The notes: generated by a model from the letters alone, not told the origin. A stretch of 64,000 bases of DNA from Actinomadura violacea (GCF_017573465.1 NZ_JAGEPF010000023.1:124001-188000), one strand, 5' to 3'. Shown: positions 43,495 to 53,130, counted from the first letter of the stretch. Numbers and translations are program-made.

Positions 43495-44261
43495 CTTCGC
43501 CCCGGGGGATCGCGTTGGTCACCGTCGGAATGCCGATCGTAGTCAATTCGGCTACGGAGCGTTGACCATTGCTCGCACTCGAGTCGCCGATCGAGCGATC
43601 ACCACACCGCGTAAATGTGCAGCACATCCGCAATCGTCTGGATATAACCGGCCCGATCGGGCGCTCTGAATGCCGCCACACTTGGGCAACGACGAGGTTC
43701 ACGCATGCGAACCGGAAAGTAAGGTCCACCGGCCGCCGCGGAGGAACTTCCCCCATCAATTCCCACACACGTGATCAATAGCTACCAAAGCCCGGCGAAT
43801 CTCTCCCATTGACCGAACCCATGTAATCGACCCTTCTGCCCGCGCCGATCGCCGGTCTGTGACGGCTCCGGCCGGGTGTGCCTGCCCGCCCCGGCGATCC
43901 CGCACTCTCCACCCACGCCCTGTGGCGTCCGCGCCGGGTCGTGTCAGGGCGCGTGGCCGCCTGAGCGAGTCCGCAGCGCAAGCGGGCGGCGCGGGCAGGC
44001 GCGCGGGCCGGTGACGGCGCCGTGCCGCTGCTCCCCGGCGTCTCCGTCCGACCAGCGAGGGTTCGACGTTACGCCCGACCAGTGGGCCGCCGACGTTGCA
44101 CCGACGGGGGTGGAGGTCACGCCGACCGACGGGGCGTTGAGGTTGCGCCGACGGGGGTGGAGGTCACGCCGACCGGCGGACGTTGATGTTAGGTCGACTG
44201 GTGGTTGGCGGAGGTCAACGCCGACCGGTCGGCGTTGCGGTCGTGTCGCGTAGTGGGTGGG
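43495..44261. other. Long AT-richer intergenic region with degenerate repeats
   Basis: Bases 43500-43860 are clearly richer in A/T than the rest of the window and hold no convincing gene. Bases 44030-44240 contain imperfect repeats of a GTTGCxCCGACGGGGGTGG unit. Nothing here has a ribosome site followed by coding-like sequence. Confidence 0.55.
44095..44181. repeat. Imperfect 47-bp direct repeats
   Basis: The units starting at 44095 and 44142 share GTTGC(A/G)CCGACGGGGGTGG and GAGGTCACGCCGACCG at a 47-bp step. More degenerate copies (ACGCCGACCGGTCGG and similar) continue to about 44235. Confidence 0.6.
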
Positions 44262-45215
44262 TCAGGCGGCTTGGGGGCGGGGGGTGTCGGCGGGGGAGTG
44301 GATGAGGTCGTACATGCCCAGGGGGAGGGTGTCGCCGCACAGCCAGTCGTTGACCGTGCCCGTGAAGTCGTCCGGCGGGGACACGGCGAGGAGGCGCGGG
44401 GTGAGGAGCGTCAGGCGGACGTGGAACGGGCCCGGGGGGGTGAGGTGGACGCGGCGGCCGGTGCCCCAGAAGTCGCTGAAGTCGGCCTCGGTCAGCGGGA
44501 CGGCGGTGTCGAGGGCGCGGACGCGGTCGGCGGGGCCGGTGGTCAGCCAGGCCCAGTGGTCGGTGAGGAGATGGCGGGCGGCGGTGCGCAGGACGTTCAG
44601 CGCGGCCAGGTCGTGCGGGCACGCGACGTCGGTGATCTGCAGTTCGGGCAGGCCGAAGCGGCGCAGGCCGCGGGTCCGCAGGCGGACGCAGGAGCAGCCG
44701 TTCACGCCGTCGGGATCGCGGTCGGGGTCGGGCGCGGTGCAGCGGCCGTTGGCGCGGAAGGGCGGCAGCACGTCGCCGAGCCACTGGTCCGCGAGGACGA
44801 AGCGGGCCCGTTCCGCGGCGGGCGGTGCCAGGACGTGGCCGGTGACCAGGTCGGCCGGGACGCCCCCGAGCGCGGCCGCCAGGTGGAAGGCGGCGGCGCG
44901 GGCGACCTGGACGGCGCGGGGCTGGTCGGTGATCGGGGCGCAGGCGGTGATGACGGCGAACTCGGCGGCGTCCTGGAACGCGCGTGCGCGGCGCCGGTCC
45001 TCCGGGCGGGAGGCTGTGATCCCACTCGGGTCCCAGCGGAGGACGGAGGCGTCCTCGCGGACGACCTCGAGCTGGGGTGAGCCGAGGCGGCCGGCGATGT
45101 GCGCGGCGTAGGGGCCGCCCGCGTCGCGGAGCAGGCCGGTGAGATCGTGCGGGACGTGCTCGGCCGCCACGGCGAAACGGCAGGTCGTGGTGGCGGGGAC
45201 CGGGAAGACGATCAT
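44262..45215 (-). CDS. Uncharacterised protein, paralogue of 34689-35591
   Basis: This 317-residue protein is the second member of the family at 34689-35591. It shares GGVPADL, GRCTAPD, GCSCVRLRTRGLRRFGLPELQITDVACPHDLAALNVLRTAA-type blocks (broken here at variable residues) and FWGTG. ATG 45215 is preceded by AGGAG. A Cys-rich metal site (GRC, GCSC) and a His in ACPHD are conserved between the two copies. TTATCCACAGAACG lies about 73 bases upstream. The function is unknown. Confidence 0.8.
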   Translation of the reverse strand: MIVFPVPATTTCRFAVAAEHVPHDLTGLLRDAGGPYAAHIAGRLGSPQLEVVREDASVLRWDPSGITASRPEDRRRARAFQDAAEFAVITACAPITDQPRAVQVARAAAFHLAAALGGVPADLVTGHVLAPPAAERARFVLADQWLGDVLPPFRANGRCTAPDPDRDPDGVNGCSCVRLRTRGLRRFGLPELQITDVACPHDLAALNVLRTAARHLLTDHWAWLTTGPADRVRALDTAVPLTEADFSDFWGTGRRVHLTPPGPFHVRLTLLTPRLLAVSPPDDFTGTVNDWLCGDTLPLGMYDLIHSPADTPRPQAA

Positions 45216-45287
45216 GGTTTCTCCTGCTTGGAGGGGGCCGACGCCGACCAGCCTGCGGGCCCGCCGGAACACACGGAAGCAAAACTG

Positions 45288-45301
45288 CGTTCTGTGGATA
45301 A
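45288..45301 (-). promoter_or_regulatory. TTATCCACAGAACG element (DnaA-box-like), copy 2
   Basis: The 14-mer is identical to copy 1 at 35671-35684. It has the same orientation and nearly the same distance to the start, and similar flanks (GTT...TTCCGT downstream). Confidence 0.6.
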
Positions 45302-45561
45302 CCAGGTCAACGCCTGGACAGCGGCGCGTAAAATCGGTGCCCGCCGGCCGCCGAGCCGTGGTCCGGTGGGTGTGCCGCGGCCGGATGCTCCTGACGGGCC
45401 CGCCGCGTGGGCGCGCATCCGCGACCGACTGGCGTGAATCGCCGGACGCCCGATGCGACGTTGGGTAAAATCTCCATCACTCGCAGTTATGATCTTCCTT
45501 TCGCGCCGCCGGCCGGGGACCCGGGGCGCGGGATCACTTCCGATATCGAAAGGCGAACGGC

Positions 45562-46539
45562 ATGTGCCGACTGTTCGGGATGAGCACGGGCGGGCCCCGC
45601 GTGAGGGCGGCCCATTGGCTGCTGGACGCGCCGTCCAGCCTGCGTGCGCAGAGCCACCGGATGCCGCACGGCGCGGGCCTCGGCTGGTTCTCCCTCGGCG
45701 GCGAGCCCGTCCGCGACCGGGCGCCGCTCGCCGCCTTCGAGAACGCCGACTTCGACCTGCACGCCCGCAACGTCCCGTCGCACACGTTCGTCTCCCACGT
45801 GCGCGACGCCTCGGTCGGCGGCCTGACGGTGCACAACTGCCACCCGTTCGTCATGAACGACCGCCTGTTCGCGCACAACGGGGTGGTGAAGGGGCTCGGC
45901 ACGCTCCGCACGTGGCTGACCGACGTCGAGCGCGCGCACGTCGCGGGCGAGACCGACTCGGAGCTGGTGTTCGCGCTGGTGACCGCGGAGATCCGGCGGC
46001 GCGGCGACACGACCGAGGGGATCATCGCGGCGGTGCGGCGGATCGGGGCCGAGCTGCCGGTGTTCGCGGTCAACCTGCTGATCGCCGAGGCCGGGCGGCT
46101 GTGGGCGCTGCGCTACCCGGAGAGCAACGAGCTGTGGGTGCTGTCGCCGGACAAGGGCGGGACGAGCGGCCCCGGCGACGCGGCCGCGGCGGGCGGCCCG
46201 GTGCCCGCCGTGGTGATCGCCAGCGAGCCGATGGACGACCGGCCCGGGTGGCGGCTGCTCGAGCCCGGCGAGCTGCTGGTCGTGGACGGGTTGTCCGAGA
46301 CCTCGCTGTTCCCGTTCGAGCCGCCCAGGCATCCGCTGCGCCGGTCGGACCTGACGGCGCGCGAGGCCGCGTCGCAGCAGACGGCGGTCGAGGAGGAGGC
46401 GGGGCAGGGCGTCGCGGTCGCCTCGTTCCAGGCCGCGGCGGCGCGGCCCGGGGCGCAGGCGGTTCCGGTCCGGGGCCCGCTCCGGCCGCTGATCCTGCGG
46501 AACGCGCAACCGAAGGCGCTTCGAGGGCCGTCTGTCTAG
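45562..46539 (+). CDS. Class II glutamine amidotransferase (YafJ/EgtC-like)
   Basis: The 325-residue protein begins MCRLFGMS, with Cys2 as the N-terminal nucleophile after Met removal. SHVRDAS, NCHPFVMNDRLFAHNGVV and ETDSELVF follow as in GATase class II proteins. The C-terminal 60 residues are Ala/Glu-rich and probably disordered. No ergothioneine genes are nearby, so a YafJ-like role is as likely as EgtC. TATGAT at 45488-45493 may be the -10. GAAAGG lies before the ATG. Confidence 0.88.
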   Translation: MCRLFGMSTGGPRVRAAHWLLDAPSSLRAQSHRMPHGAGLGWFSLGGEPVRDRAPLAAFENADFDLHARNVPSHTFVSHVRDASVGGLTVHNCHPFVMNDRLFAHNGVVKGLGTLRTWLTDVERAHVAGETDSELVFALVTAEIRRRGDTTEGIIAAVRRIGAELPVFAVNLLIAEAGRLWALRYPESNELWVLSPDKGGTSGPGDAAAAGGPVPAVVIASEPMDDRPGWRLLEPGELLVVDGLSETSLFPFEPPRHPLRRSDLTAREAASQQTAVEEEAGQGVAVASFQAAAARPGAQAVPVRGPLRPLILRNAQPKALRGPSV

Positions 46540-46705
46540 TTCCGACACGCCGTTGACCATGGAAAAGACCAGCTTCGGCCGATTTCGCGTGGATTGGCGC
46601 CGCATCGGGGGCGGATTCAGGGGGAATGTGTACGTTGGGTAGATCAACACTGCTGTGAGCTGCGGGGACGGTCCCGACAGCCCAGCTTCGGAACAGGAGG
46701 TCCCC

Positions 46706-46918
46706 GTGACCCGAACGCTGTCGAGGGGCACCCGCGTCACCGGTGCCGAACGCACCCGGCTCGCCGCGGAGCTCGCACCCCGCTACGCGGGCGGCGAGAG
46801 CATCCGCGACCTGGCCGCCGAGACCGGCCGGTCGTACGGGTTCATCTACAACGTCCTGAAGGAGGCGGGCGTCCCGCTGCGCGGCCGCGGCGGCAACACC
46901 CGGCGCAAGAAGGACTGA
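46706..46918 (+). CDS. Small conserved actinobacterial HTH protein
   Basis: The 70-residue protein reads as one helix-turn-helix: VTGAERTRLAAELAPRYAGG, SIRDLAAETGRSYGFIYNVLKEAGV and a basic LRGRGGNTRRKKD tail. Closely similar small proteins are widespread in actinobacteria and may bind DNA like Lsr2-type AT-hook/HTH factors; no role is established to my knowledge. The start is GTG 46706 with AGGAGG upstream. Confidence 0.88.
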   Translation: MTRTLSRGTRVTGAERTRLAAELAPRYAGGESIRDLAAETGRSYGFIYNVLKEAGVPLRGRGGNTRRKKD

Positions 46919-47014
46919 CCTCGCTCCCGACGCAATAGCACAGCCGAGCACGAGCAGAAAGAAGCAGGAAGCATGGCCGGACGTCCCCCTCGCCCCCCGG
47001 GGGGACCCCGCGCG

Positions 47015-48337
47015 CTAGGACCGGCGGGACGCCCCGGAGACCTCGGAGCGCCCGTTCAGGCTGGCGAGATCGGCCGCCGCGCGGCCGGCGACCCAGCCCT
47101 CGTAGTTGGACACCGACCCCGCCCGGCCCTTGGCCAGGTTGGGGAACATCACGTCGACGGCCTTCTCGACGGCCAGGTCGCGCGCGGCCAGGACGGGAAG
47201 CAGATCCTTCCCGCCGGCGTCCGCGGCCGCCCGATCGGCCGCCTCACCCGCCGCGTCCCGCAGGCGCTCGCCGATGCGCGCCGCGTAGGCGTTGAGGAAC
47301 GCGTGGCGGAACGACCTCGTTCGTGACCGTCCGCGCGCGTCGCGGCGAGGACCGGCGTGCACCATCGCCGAAGTCGCCTGCACGAGCAGTGACGTGAACA
47401 GCATTTCCACCGCCGCGAGATCGGCGGGGAATCCCAGGACCGTGGAGAAGCCCAGCTCCCGATGCCAGACGGCACGGCACCGGTTGGCGTCCGCCACCAC
47501 GGTGAGCAGCACCGCCTTGGGTGCGTCGTAGGGGTTGTCGACCGCGACACGCCGCCCCGCGGGCCCGCCGAGGTCGCCGGTCTCGGCGGCGAGCAGAGCG
47601 TGGTCGATGCTGTGCCGCGCTATGAGTTCCTGGGCGCGCGCGCTGAGCGCCTCGGCCTCCTCCGGGAACTCGGTTGACTCCGCCTTCGCGAGCAGGGCGC
47701 GGACCTTGCCGAGCATCCGCTGGTCGACGCCCTCGAAACCGTCCCGGACGGGCGCCTCCCGCAGGGGCGTCCCCGGCGGCGGGCCGAGGCTCGCCAGCCT
47801 CGGCAGGCCCTCCAGCAGGTGGACGAGTTCGACGGCGCAGGCGGTGAAGTCCGCGCGGTCGGTCTCCTCCCGTTCGCACCAGGCGTCCGGGTACTCGTCG
47901 TCGTCCTCCCACCAGACCTCGGCGCCGATGAGGGCGAGCTGCTCGCGCCACTGCGCGGCCACGGTCGCGGCGGAGTAGGCGCGCATCTCGGCGGCGATCG
48001 CGTCGGCGGCGAGGCGGCTGTGCCGGGCGGTGCGGCGCCGGGAGGCGTAGCGGACGACGTCGGCGGGCTGCCAGCCGCGCTCCCAGGCGAGAGCGACGCC
48101 GCGCTGCAGCCGCGCGGCGAGGCATCGTCCGGTGACGAGGGGCCAGCCCGGCAGGTCGGGGCGGCCGGCCAGCTCGGCGGCGAGGAGCCGGAACGCGGCG
48201 GTGTCGCCGCGCGCCAGCGCGCGGACGGCCTCGGTCGTCAGCGCCTCGGCGTCGTCGAGGAGGGACGGCTCAGGGCCGCAGGGGCCCGCCTCGGCCGGGG
48301 AATCAGCCTGCCGTGGCCGCCACCACGCCTTCCGCAC
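47015..48337 (-). CDS. DUF2786 domain protein
   Basis: The 440-residue protein has the DUF2786 motif KVRALLAKAESTEFPEEAEALSARAQELIARHSID in its middle, then VADANRCRAVW and a long helical C terminus. The N-terminal 190 residues are Ala/Arg-rich helices with WREQLALIG. DUF2786 is also found in phage and mobile-element proteins; its function is unknown. GTG 48337 follows GGGAG. Confidence 0.85.
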   Translation of the reverse strand: MRKAWWRPRQADSPAEAGPCGPEPSLLDDAEALTTEAVRALARGDTAAFRLLAAELAGRPDLPGWPLVTGRCLAARLQRGVALAWERGWQPADVVRYASRRRTARHSRLAADAIAAEMRAYSAATVAAQWREQLALIGAEVWWEDDDEYPDAWCEREETDRADFTACAVELVHLLEGLPRLASLGPPPGTPLREAPVRDGFEGVDQRMLGKVRALLAKAESTEFPEEAEALSARAQELIARHSIDHALLAAETGDLGGPAGRRVAVDNPYDAPKAVLLTVVADANRCRAVWHRELGFSTVLGFPADLAAVEMLFTSLLVQATSAMVHAGPRRDARGRSRTRSFRHAFLNAYAARIGERLRDAAGEAADRAAADAGGKDLLPVLAARDLAVEKAVDVMFPNLAKGRAGSVSNYEGWVAGRAAADLASLNGRSEVSGASRRS

Positions 48338-48477
48338 CGGTACTCCCGTCGTCGTCCGAGGGCTACGTCACCTGACCACGAGGCATACTGCCACGCACGG
48401 GTGTGTGCCCGTGCGCGGACAGTCCGTGCGAAACGGAGATTTCACCGTGGGTGCGCCGCGCCGGTGGCGGCCACCGG

Positions 48478-48747
48478 CTACCTGCTGAGGCCCTCGCCGC
48501 GCATCTCCTCGACCACGACGCTCGTGTAGGCGCGGGTGGTGTCGGGCACGTAGCTCAGCCGCGCGAGGGCCTTGCCGTCGTGGTCGCGGATCTCGAAGTG
48601 GTAGCCGTCGGCGGCATCGCCGATGTGCGCCACGGCCTGGTCGTGGCGGAGCCGGCACATGGTGTCGACCTTCTCCAACGCGACCTTGAGGCTGCCCGCG
48701 TCGCTGATGAGCCGTGCCGGCTCACTCGTCTCCCAGATCTCGAACAT
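48478..48747 (-). CDS. Small hypothetical protein
   Basis: The 89-residue protein is FEIWETSEPARLISDAGS at the start, then a helix with DTMCRLRH, strands YHFEIRDHDGKALARLSYV and a terminal SVVVEEMRG. It looks like a small alpha/beta domain. The family is not recognised. AGGA lies ahead of ATG 48747. Confidence 0.6.
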   Translation of the reverse strand: MFEIWETSEPARLISDAGSLKVALEKVDTMCRLRHDQAVAHIGDAADGYHFEIRDHDGKALARLSYVPDTTRAYTSVVVEEMRGEGLSR

Positions 48748-48987
48748 GGTCGCGTCCTGTCGGCGGTCGGTCGGAAGGAACGGGCGGGGCATTCCAGACG
48801 TCGGGGACAGCTTGCGCTGATTTGGTGGATCTTTCAATCAGTACAGGTCTCGGATTGATCACTATTCGAAGCCGTGCACGGGCGCAGCGTCATGTTCGCA
48901 CGTGAGGCAAGTGAACGCTTTCATCCGTGCGGATCCGGTCGGTAGGGTCGGACGCACAGACCGAATGCGATTCGGAAGGGGCCGGAG

Positions 48988-50511
48988 TTGGACTACCGCG
49001 TCGTGTCCATCGTCCGCGACCACGCCCGGGAGCGGGGCAGCGCCCCCGCGATCACGGGCGACGGCCGGACGATCAGCTACGCCGAGCTGGACGAGCGCTC
49101 CAGCCGGGCCGCCCGCGCCCTCCAGGCCGCCGGGCTCGGCCCCGGGTCGCGGGTCGCCTACGTGGGCAAGAACGCGCCCGAGTTCTTCGACCTGCTGTTC
49201 GGCGCCGCCAAGATCGGCGCGGTGGCCGCGCCGGTGAACTGGCGGCTGACCCCCGCCGAGATCGCCGCGATCGTCGCGGACGCGCAGGCGCCGGTGACCC
49301 TCGTGGACGCCGAGTTCGCCGCGCTCGCGGACGGCCTGCCCGGACGCGCCGTGGTGACCGGCGCGGACTTCGAGGCGTGGCTCGCGGGACATCCCGCGGA
49401 CGATCCCGGGTTCACCGGCGAGCCGGACGACGTCGTCGTGCAGCTCTACACCTCCGGCACGACCGGCGTGCCCAAGGGCGTGCAGCTCAGCAACGCCAAC
49501 TTCGAGGTCGGCGAGCGGATGGCGCGGCGCTGGCGGCTGGACGGGTCGTCGGTGAGCCTGGTGCCGATGCCGCTGTTCCACATCGGCGGGACCGGCTGGG
49601 CGCTCGCCGGCCTGTACGCCGGCTGCCGGCAGGTGCTCGTCCGCGACATCGACCCGGTCGCGCTCGTCGGCACGTTCGAGCGGGAACGGATCACCAACGC
49701 GTTCATCGTTCCGGCGGTGCTGCAGTTCATGTGCCAGGTGCCCGGCGCGGCGGACCGCGACTACTCGGCGCTGCGCGCGATCACCTACGGGGCCTCGCCG
49801 ATCACCGGCGAGGTGCTGCGCCGCTCGCTCGAGACGTTCAAGGCCCCGCTGTTCCAGCTGTACGGGATGACGGAGACGACCGGCGCCATCGTCCAGCTGG
49901 AGCCGGAGGACCACGACCCGCAGGGCCCGCGCGCGCACCTGATGCGCTCGGCGGGGCGGCCCTACGCATGGGTCGAGGTCAAGATCGTCGAGCCGGGCGG
50001 GGACGCCGAGCGGGCGCCCGGCGAGGTCGGCGAGGTGCTGGTCCGGTCCTCGCAGAACACCCCCGGCTACTGGAACCGGCCAGAGGAGACGGCCCGGCTG
50101 CTGGCGGGGGACGGCTGGCTGCGCACGGGCGACGCCGGCTACGTCGACGCCGAGGGCTACCTGTTCCTCACCGACCGGATCAAGGACATGATCGTCACGG
50201 GTGCGGAGAACGTGTACCCGATCGAGGTCGAGGAGGTCCTCGCGGCCCATCCCGGCATCGCCGACGTCGCGGTCATCGGCGTGCCCGACGAGCGGTGGGG
50301 CGAGACCGTCAAGGCCGTCGTCGTCCTCGCGCCCGGCGCCGAGCTGACCGAGGACGAGGTCATCGGCTACGCCCGCGAGCGGCTGGCGGGCTTCAAGCGG
50401 CCGCGCTCGGTCGACTTCGTGGACGCGCTGCCGCGCAACCCCAGCGGCAAGATCCTCAAGAAGGACCTGCGGGCGCCGTACTGGGAGGGGCTCGGCCGGA
50501 CGATCGCCTGA
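48988..50511 (+). CDS. Fatty-acid/acyl-CoA ligase (FadD-like)
   Basis: The 507-residue ANL-superfamily enzyme has the P-loop YTSGTTGVPKGV, YGMTETTG, TGDAGYVDAEGYLFLTDRIKDMI and the C-terminal catalytic Lys in NPSGKILKK. It activates carboxylic acids as acyl-AMP then acyl-CoA. The pattern is that of medium- or long-chain FadD proteins, but chain length cannot be read from sequence. The start is TTG 48988 with GGAAGGGG upstream. Confidence 0.93.
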   Translation: MDYRVVSIVRDHARERGSAPAITGDGRTISYAELDERSSRAARALQAAGLGPGSRVAYVGKNAPEFFDLLFGAAKIGAVAAPVNWRLTPAEIAAIVADAQAPVTLVDAEFAALADGLPGRAVVTGADFEAWLAGHPADDPGFTGEPDDVVVQLYTSGTTGVPKGVQLSNANFEVGERMARRWRLDGSSVSLVPMPLFHIGGTGWALAGLYAGCRQVLVRDIDPVALVGTFERERITNAFIVPAVLQFMCQVPGAADRDYSALRAITYGASPITGEVLRRSLETFKAPLFQLYGMTETTGAIVQLEPEDHDPQGPRAHLMRSAGRPYAWVEVKIVEPGGDAERAPGEVGEVLVRSSQNTPGYWNRPEETARLLAGDGWLRTGDAGYVDAEGYLFLTDRIKDMIVTGAENVYPIEVEEVLAAHPGIADVAVIGVPDERWGETVKAVVVLAPGAELTEDEVIGYARERLAGFKRPRSVDFVDALPRNPSGKILKKDLRAPYWEGLGRTIA

Positions 50512-50528
50512 CCGGCCGGCCCGGTCAG
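50508..50528. terminator. Hairpin holding both convergent stop codons
   Basis: CTGACCGG (50508-50515) pairs perfectly with CCGGTCAG (50521-50528). The TGA of the ligase and the TGA of the opposite gene are each in one arm. Confidence 0.6.
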
Positions 50529-51622
50529 TCCTCGGCGACGGTCACCACGGTCTCCTTGGCGCCGGGTTCGGCGAAGCGCAGCAGGGCCTCGCCCTCGGCG
50601 GTCAGCTCGTCGAGGGCGGCCTCCGGAAGCGGCTCGAACGGCCGCAGCCGCAGGGTGGCGACCTTGCGCTTGTACTCGGTCTCCCAGACGCCGCGCGCGA
50701 ACCCGTCCCAGAGGAACACGGCGCGGACGCGGAGGTTCTTCGTGGTGAGCGAGGGCCGGTGCGCGTCGGCGATGATCCGCCGGCGGTCGGAGTGCGCGAG
50801 GACCAGGCTGTCGAACTCCGGCAGGAACCGCGCGGGGGCCGGGACGTCCTCGCCCGGACGCGGCGCGCCGGGGAGGTCGAACAGCTCCCTGCCCTTGTCG
50901 TCGGCGAAAACGGCCAGCCGCGGGCGCAGCCGCTCCAGAGCCTCGCCCGCCGCACGCAGCCCCGACCAGGTCTGCGCATCGGCGGCGGACGCGGGCCCGA
51001 ACGCCGCCAGGTACCGCAGGACGAGATCGTCGTCGGCGGCGTCGGGAGACGGGCCGGAGCCGAGCCAGCCCTCCGCCGACGCGAACCGCGCGGAACGCGG
51101 AAAACCCCACCTGTCCTCGGACGGGACCATGACCAGCGGCACGCACATGCGCACGGCATAACCGAGCGCGCGGTCGTTGACGTCCGGGAACCGCTCCTGC
51201 AGCAGGGCCCGCACCTCGTTGAACGTGAGCGGCCGCTCGTCGAGGAGTGCGCGGGCGGCCGGGACGACCTCGTCGAGGTCGAGGCCTGCGGCGCGGTCGC
51301 CGAGGACGCGCATCGCCGCCGTCAGCATCGGCTGCATCGACGTCCGGAACGCCAGGTAGTCGGGCGCGGTCATCAGGTGCAGGGTCGCGCGCATCATGGT
51401 GGCGCGGACGAGCGTCCGGTCCTGCAGGGCCGCGTGCAGGTCGGTCGCGTCGAAGCCGTCCAGGCGCGACCACAGCCCGACGAACGGCGGCTTGGGCTCC
51501 TGCGCCTGCATCCCGAACAGCCGTCCGACGGCCTCGGCGACCGGGACGCGCTCCCGCGCGAGCAGCAACTGCCGTGCCAACGTGGCCCTGTTGAGAGCCT
51601 GGACGCTGAGAGTGTCCGCCAT
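50525..51622 (-). CDS. Winged-helix DNA-binding domain protein (HTH_42 family)
   Basis: The 365-residue protein of the YcaQ/AlkX-like family has LFGMQAQEPKPPFVGLWSRL, RATMMRATLHLMTAPDYL, FNEVRALLQERFPDV and LPEFDSLVLAHSDRRRII. These proteins have repeated winged-helix folds; related YcaQ/AlkZ enzymes unhook DNA crosslinks through a QxQ or QxD motif, and QAQ is present in FGMQAQEP. A glycosylase function is possible. ATG 51622 follows AAAGGCGG. Confidence 0.85.
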   Translation of the reverse strand: MADTLSVQALNRATLARQLLLARERVPVAEAVGRLFGMQAQEPKPPFVGLWSRLDGFDATDLHAALQDRTLVRATMMRATLHLMTAPDYLAFRTSMQPMLTAAMRVLGDRAAGLDLDEVVPAARALLDERPLTFNEVRALLQERFPDVNDRALGYAVRMCVPLVMVPSEDRWGFPRSARFASAEGWLGSGPSPDAADDDLVLRYLAAFGPASAADAQTWSGLRAAGEALERLRPRLAVFADDKGRELFDLPGAPRPGEDVPAPARFLPEFDSLVLAHSDRRRIIADAHRPSLTTKNLRVRAVFLWDGFARGVWETEYKRKVATLRLRPFEPLPEAALDELTAEGEALLRFAEPGAKETVVTVAED

Positions 51623-51726
51623 CGTGTCCGCCTTTGCGCCGGGCCCCGGCAGCAGGACGGTGAAGGCCGGGGATGGTTCGGGGACCCCGACACTACCGAC
51701 GCCCTCGGACGTTCCCTGGACTCCGG

Positions 51727-52183
51727 CTACGCCTCCTGAACGCGGGTCACGTCCGCGACCGTCTCTCGGACGCAGCGGCGCAGCCACGCGTGCGCGGGGT
51801 CGGCGTCGTAGCGCGCATGCCAGGCCAATGAGAGGCGCAGGGGCGCCCTCCTCCGCCTGCAGGGTGAAGGTGCCCTCCAGCGTCCGTGGGGAGAAGGCGT
51901 CGTCCGCGGAGAACAACGTGTAGGCGCGCTGGACGAGGTCGTGCACTTCCGCGCGCATCGCAAGCGCGCGCGGGGTGGGTACCATGCCGCGGCCCGAACG
52001 CACGAGCACGGGGTCGCCGAGGGCCTTGCGTATCCGCGCGAGGCTCCGGCTCATCGCGGGGCTCGACAGGCGCAGGCGCTCGGCCGCGCCGGTGACGCTG
52101 CCTTCGTCCAGCAGGACGTCGAGCGCGACGAGCATCCGGCGTGCTCGAGGCGCGCCCGCGAGCAACTCCGAGGAACCCCTCAT
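51727..52183 (-). pseudogene. LysR-family regulator, internally deleted and frameshifted
   Basis: The first 110 codons encode a good LysR HTH (VTGAAERLRLSSPAMSRSLARIRKALGDPVLVR) and linker. Near 51845 the frame shifts directly into LSLAWHARYDADPAHAWLR, the usual last 30 residues of the family. About 160 residues of the effector domain are missing, so the regulator cannot be functional as a full LysR protein. It is divergent from a transporter remnant. Confidence 0.8.
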
Positions 52184-53130
52184 GACGATCGATGCCGTCC
52201 GGGCCGCCGGACCCGGGACGCGCCGCCCGGCGCGCCGTCGCGCCGCTGATGTCGGCGTGCGTGGTCCTGGTCGTGGCGATCAACCTCTCGATCCCCAAGC
52301 TGTCGGCGAGCGGCCTGCATCCGTCCGCCACCGGCCTGCTGTGGATCGTCGACTCCTACGTCCTGGTGTTCGGCTGCCTGCTGATCCCCGCCCGCGCCGC
52401 GGGCGCCGTCGGCAACATCGCCGGGGGAGCGGTGCTGGAGTGGCTGCCCTGGCGGCGCTGACGGCCTGGGCGGCCCCTCGGGGCGAGCGGCACGACGCCG
52501 ACCTGGACGCGGCGGGCGCCACGCTGCTCGCCGCGGCCCTGTTCGCGCTTCTCTTCGGGATCATCGAGGGATCCGAGCGGGGCTGGACGTCCGCGCCGGT
52601 GCTGGGCGGGTTCGCGGGCGCCGCGGTCCTGCTGGCGGTGTTCGCCGTCCAAGCGACGCGCGCCGCGCACCCGCTGCTCGACCCGCGCCTGTTCGCCCGC
52701 GCCTCGGGCCGGGTGGTTCGGGAACCGCGCGGTCATCACCTCGGGCCTGCTCCTCATCGCCGGCGGGCTCGGCCTGCTCTCCCTCGCCGACGCGTCCACG
52801 CCCTACCCGTTCTACGCGGTGGACCTGCTGGTCATGTCGATCGGCATGGGGCTGTGCGTGCCGCCGCTGTCGGTCGGCGTCGCGGTCCTGGGCACGGTGC
52901 TCACCGGCCGTTTCACCGATGCCCTCCCGGCGGCGCCGGCCGCCTACGCCCACTCGGCGGGTGAGGCGATCGCCGCGGCGGGCGCGTCGGGCGCTGGTGC
53001 GGGGGCGCACGCCCAGGTGGTCTCGGCGTTCACCGACGCGATGGCGGTGGGTTTCCGGGTGGTCGCCCTGATCGCCCCGGGACTCTCCCGGCGGGACCGG
53101 CCGGAGGGGACCGGCCTCGCCGACCGATGA
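52182..53130 (+). pseudogene. MFS drug-efflux transporter remnant
   Basis: Pieces of a 14-helix EmrB/QacA-type transporter occur in changing frames. ATG 52182 is followed by a shift into SACVVLVVAINLSIPKLSA...GLLWIVDSYVLVFGCLLIPA. An abrupt join to AGAVGNIAGGAVLEWLP follows, then another frame with LFALLFGIIEGSERGW and LLDPRLF. A last frame holds AVITSGLLLIAGG, MSIGMGLCVPP and VAVLGTVLTGRF. Internal deletions remove at least 100 residues. It lies divergent from the LysR remnant, overlapping it at the start codons. Confidence 0.8.

Noticed and set aside
43876..44253. 125-codon frame over the 47-bp repeats
   Set aside because: No ribosome site, repeats that shift frame (47 is not a multiple of three) and no coding-type composition.
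45562..46539. Ergothioneine biosynthesis gene egtC
   Set aside because: The N-terminal GATase motif fits, but no egtA, egtB, egtD or egtE gene adjoins, so the specific assignment is not supported.
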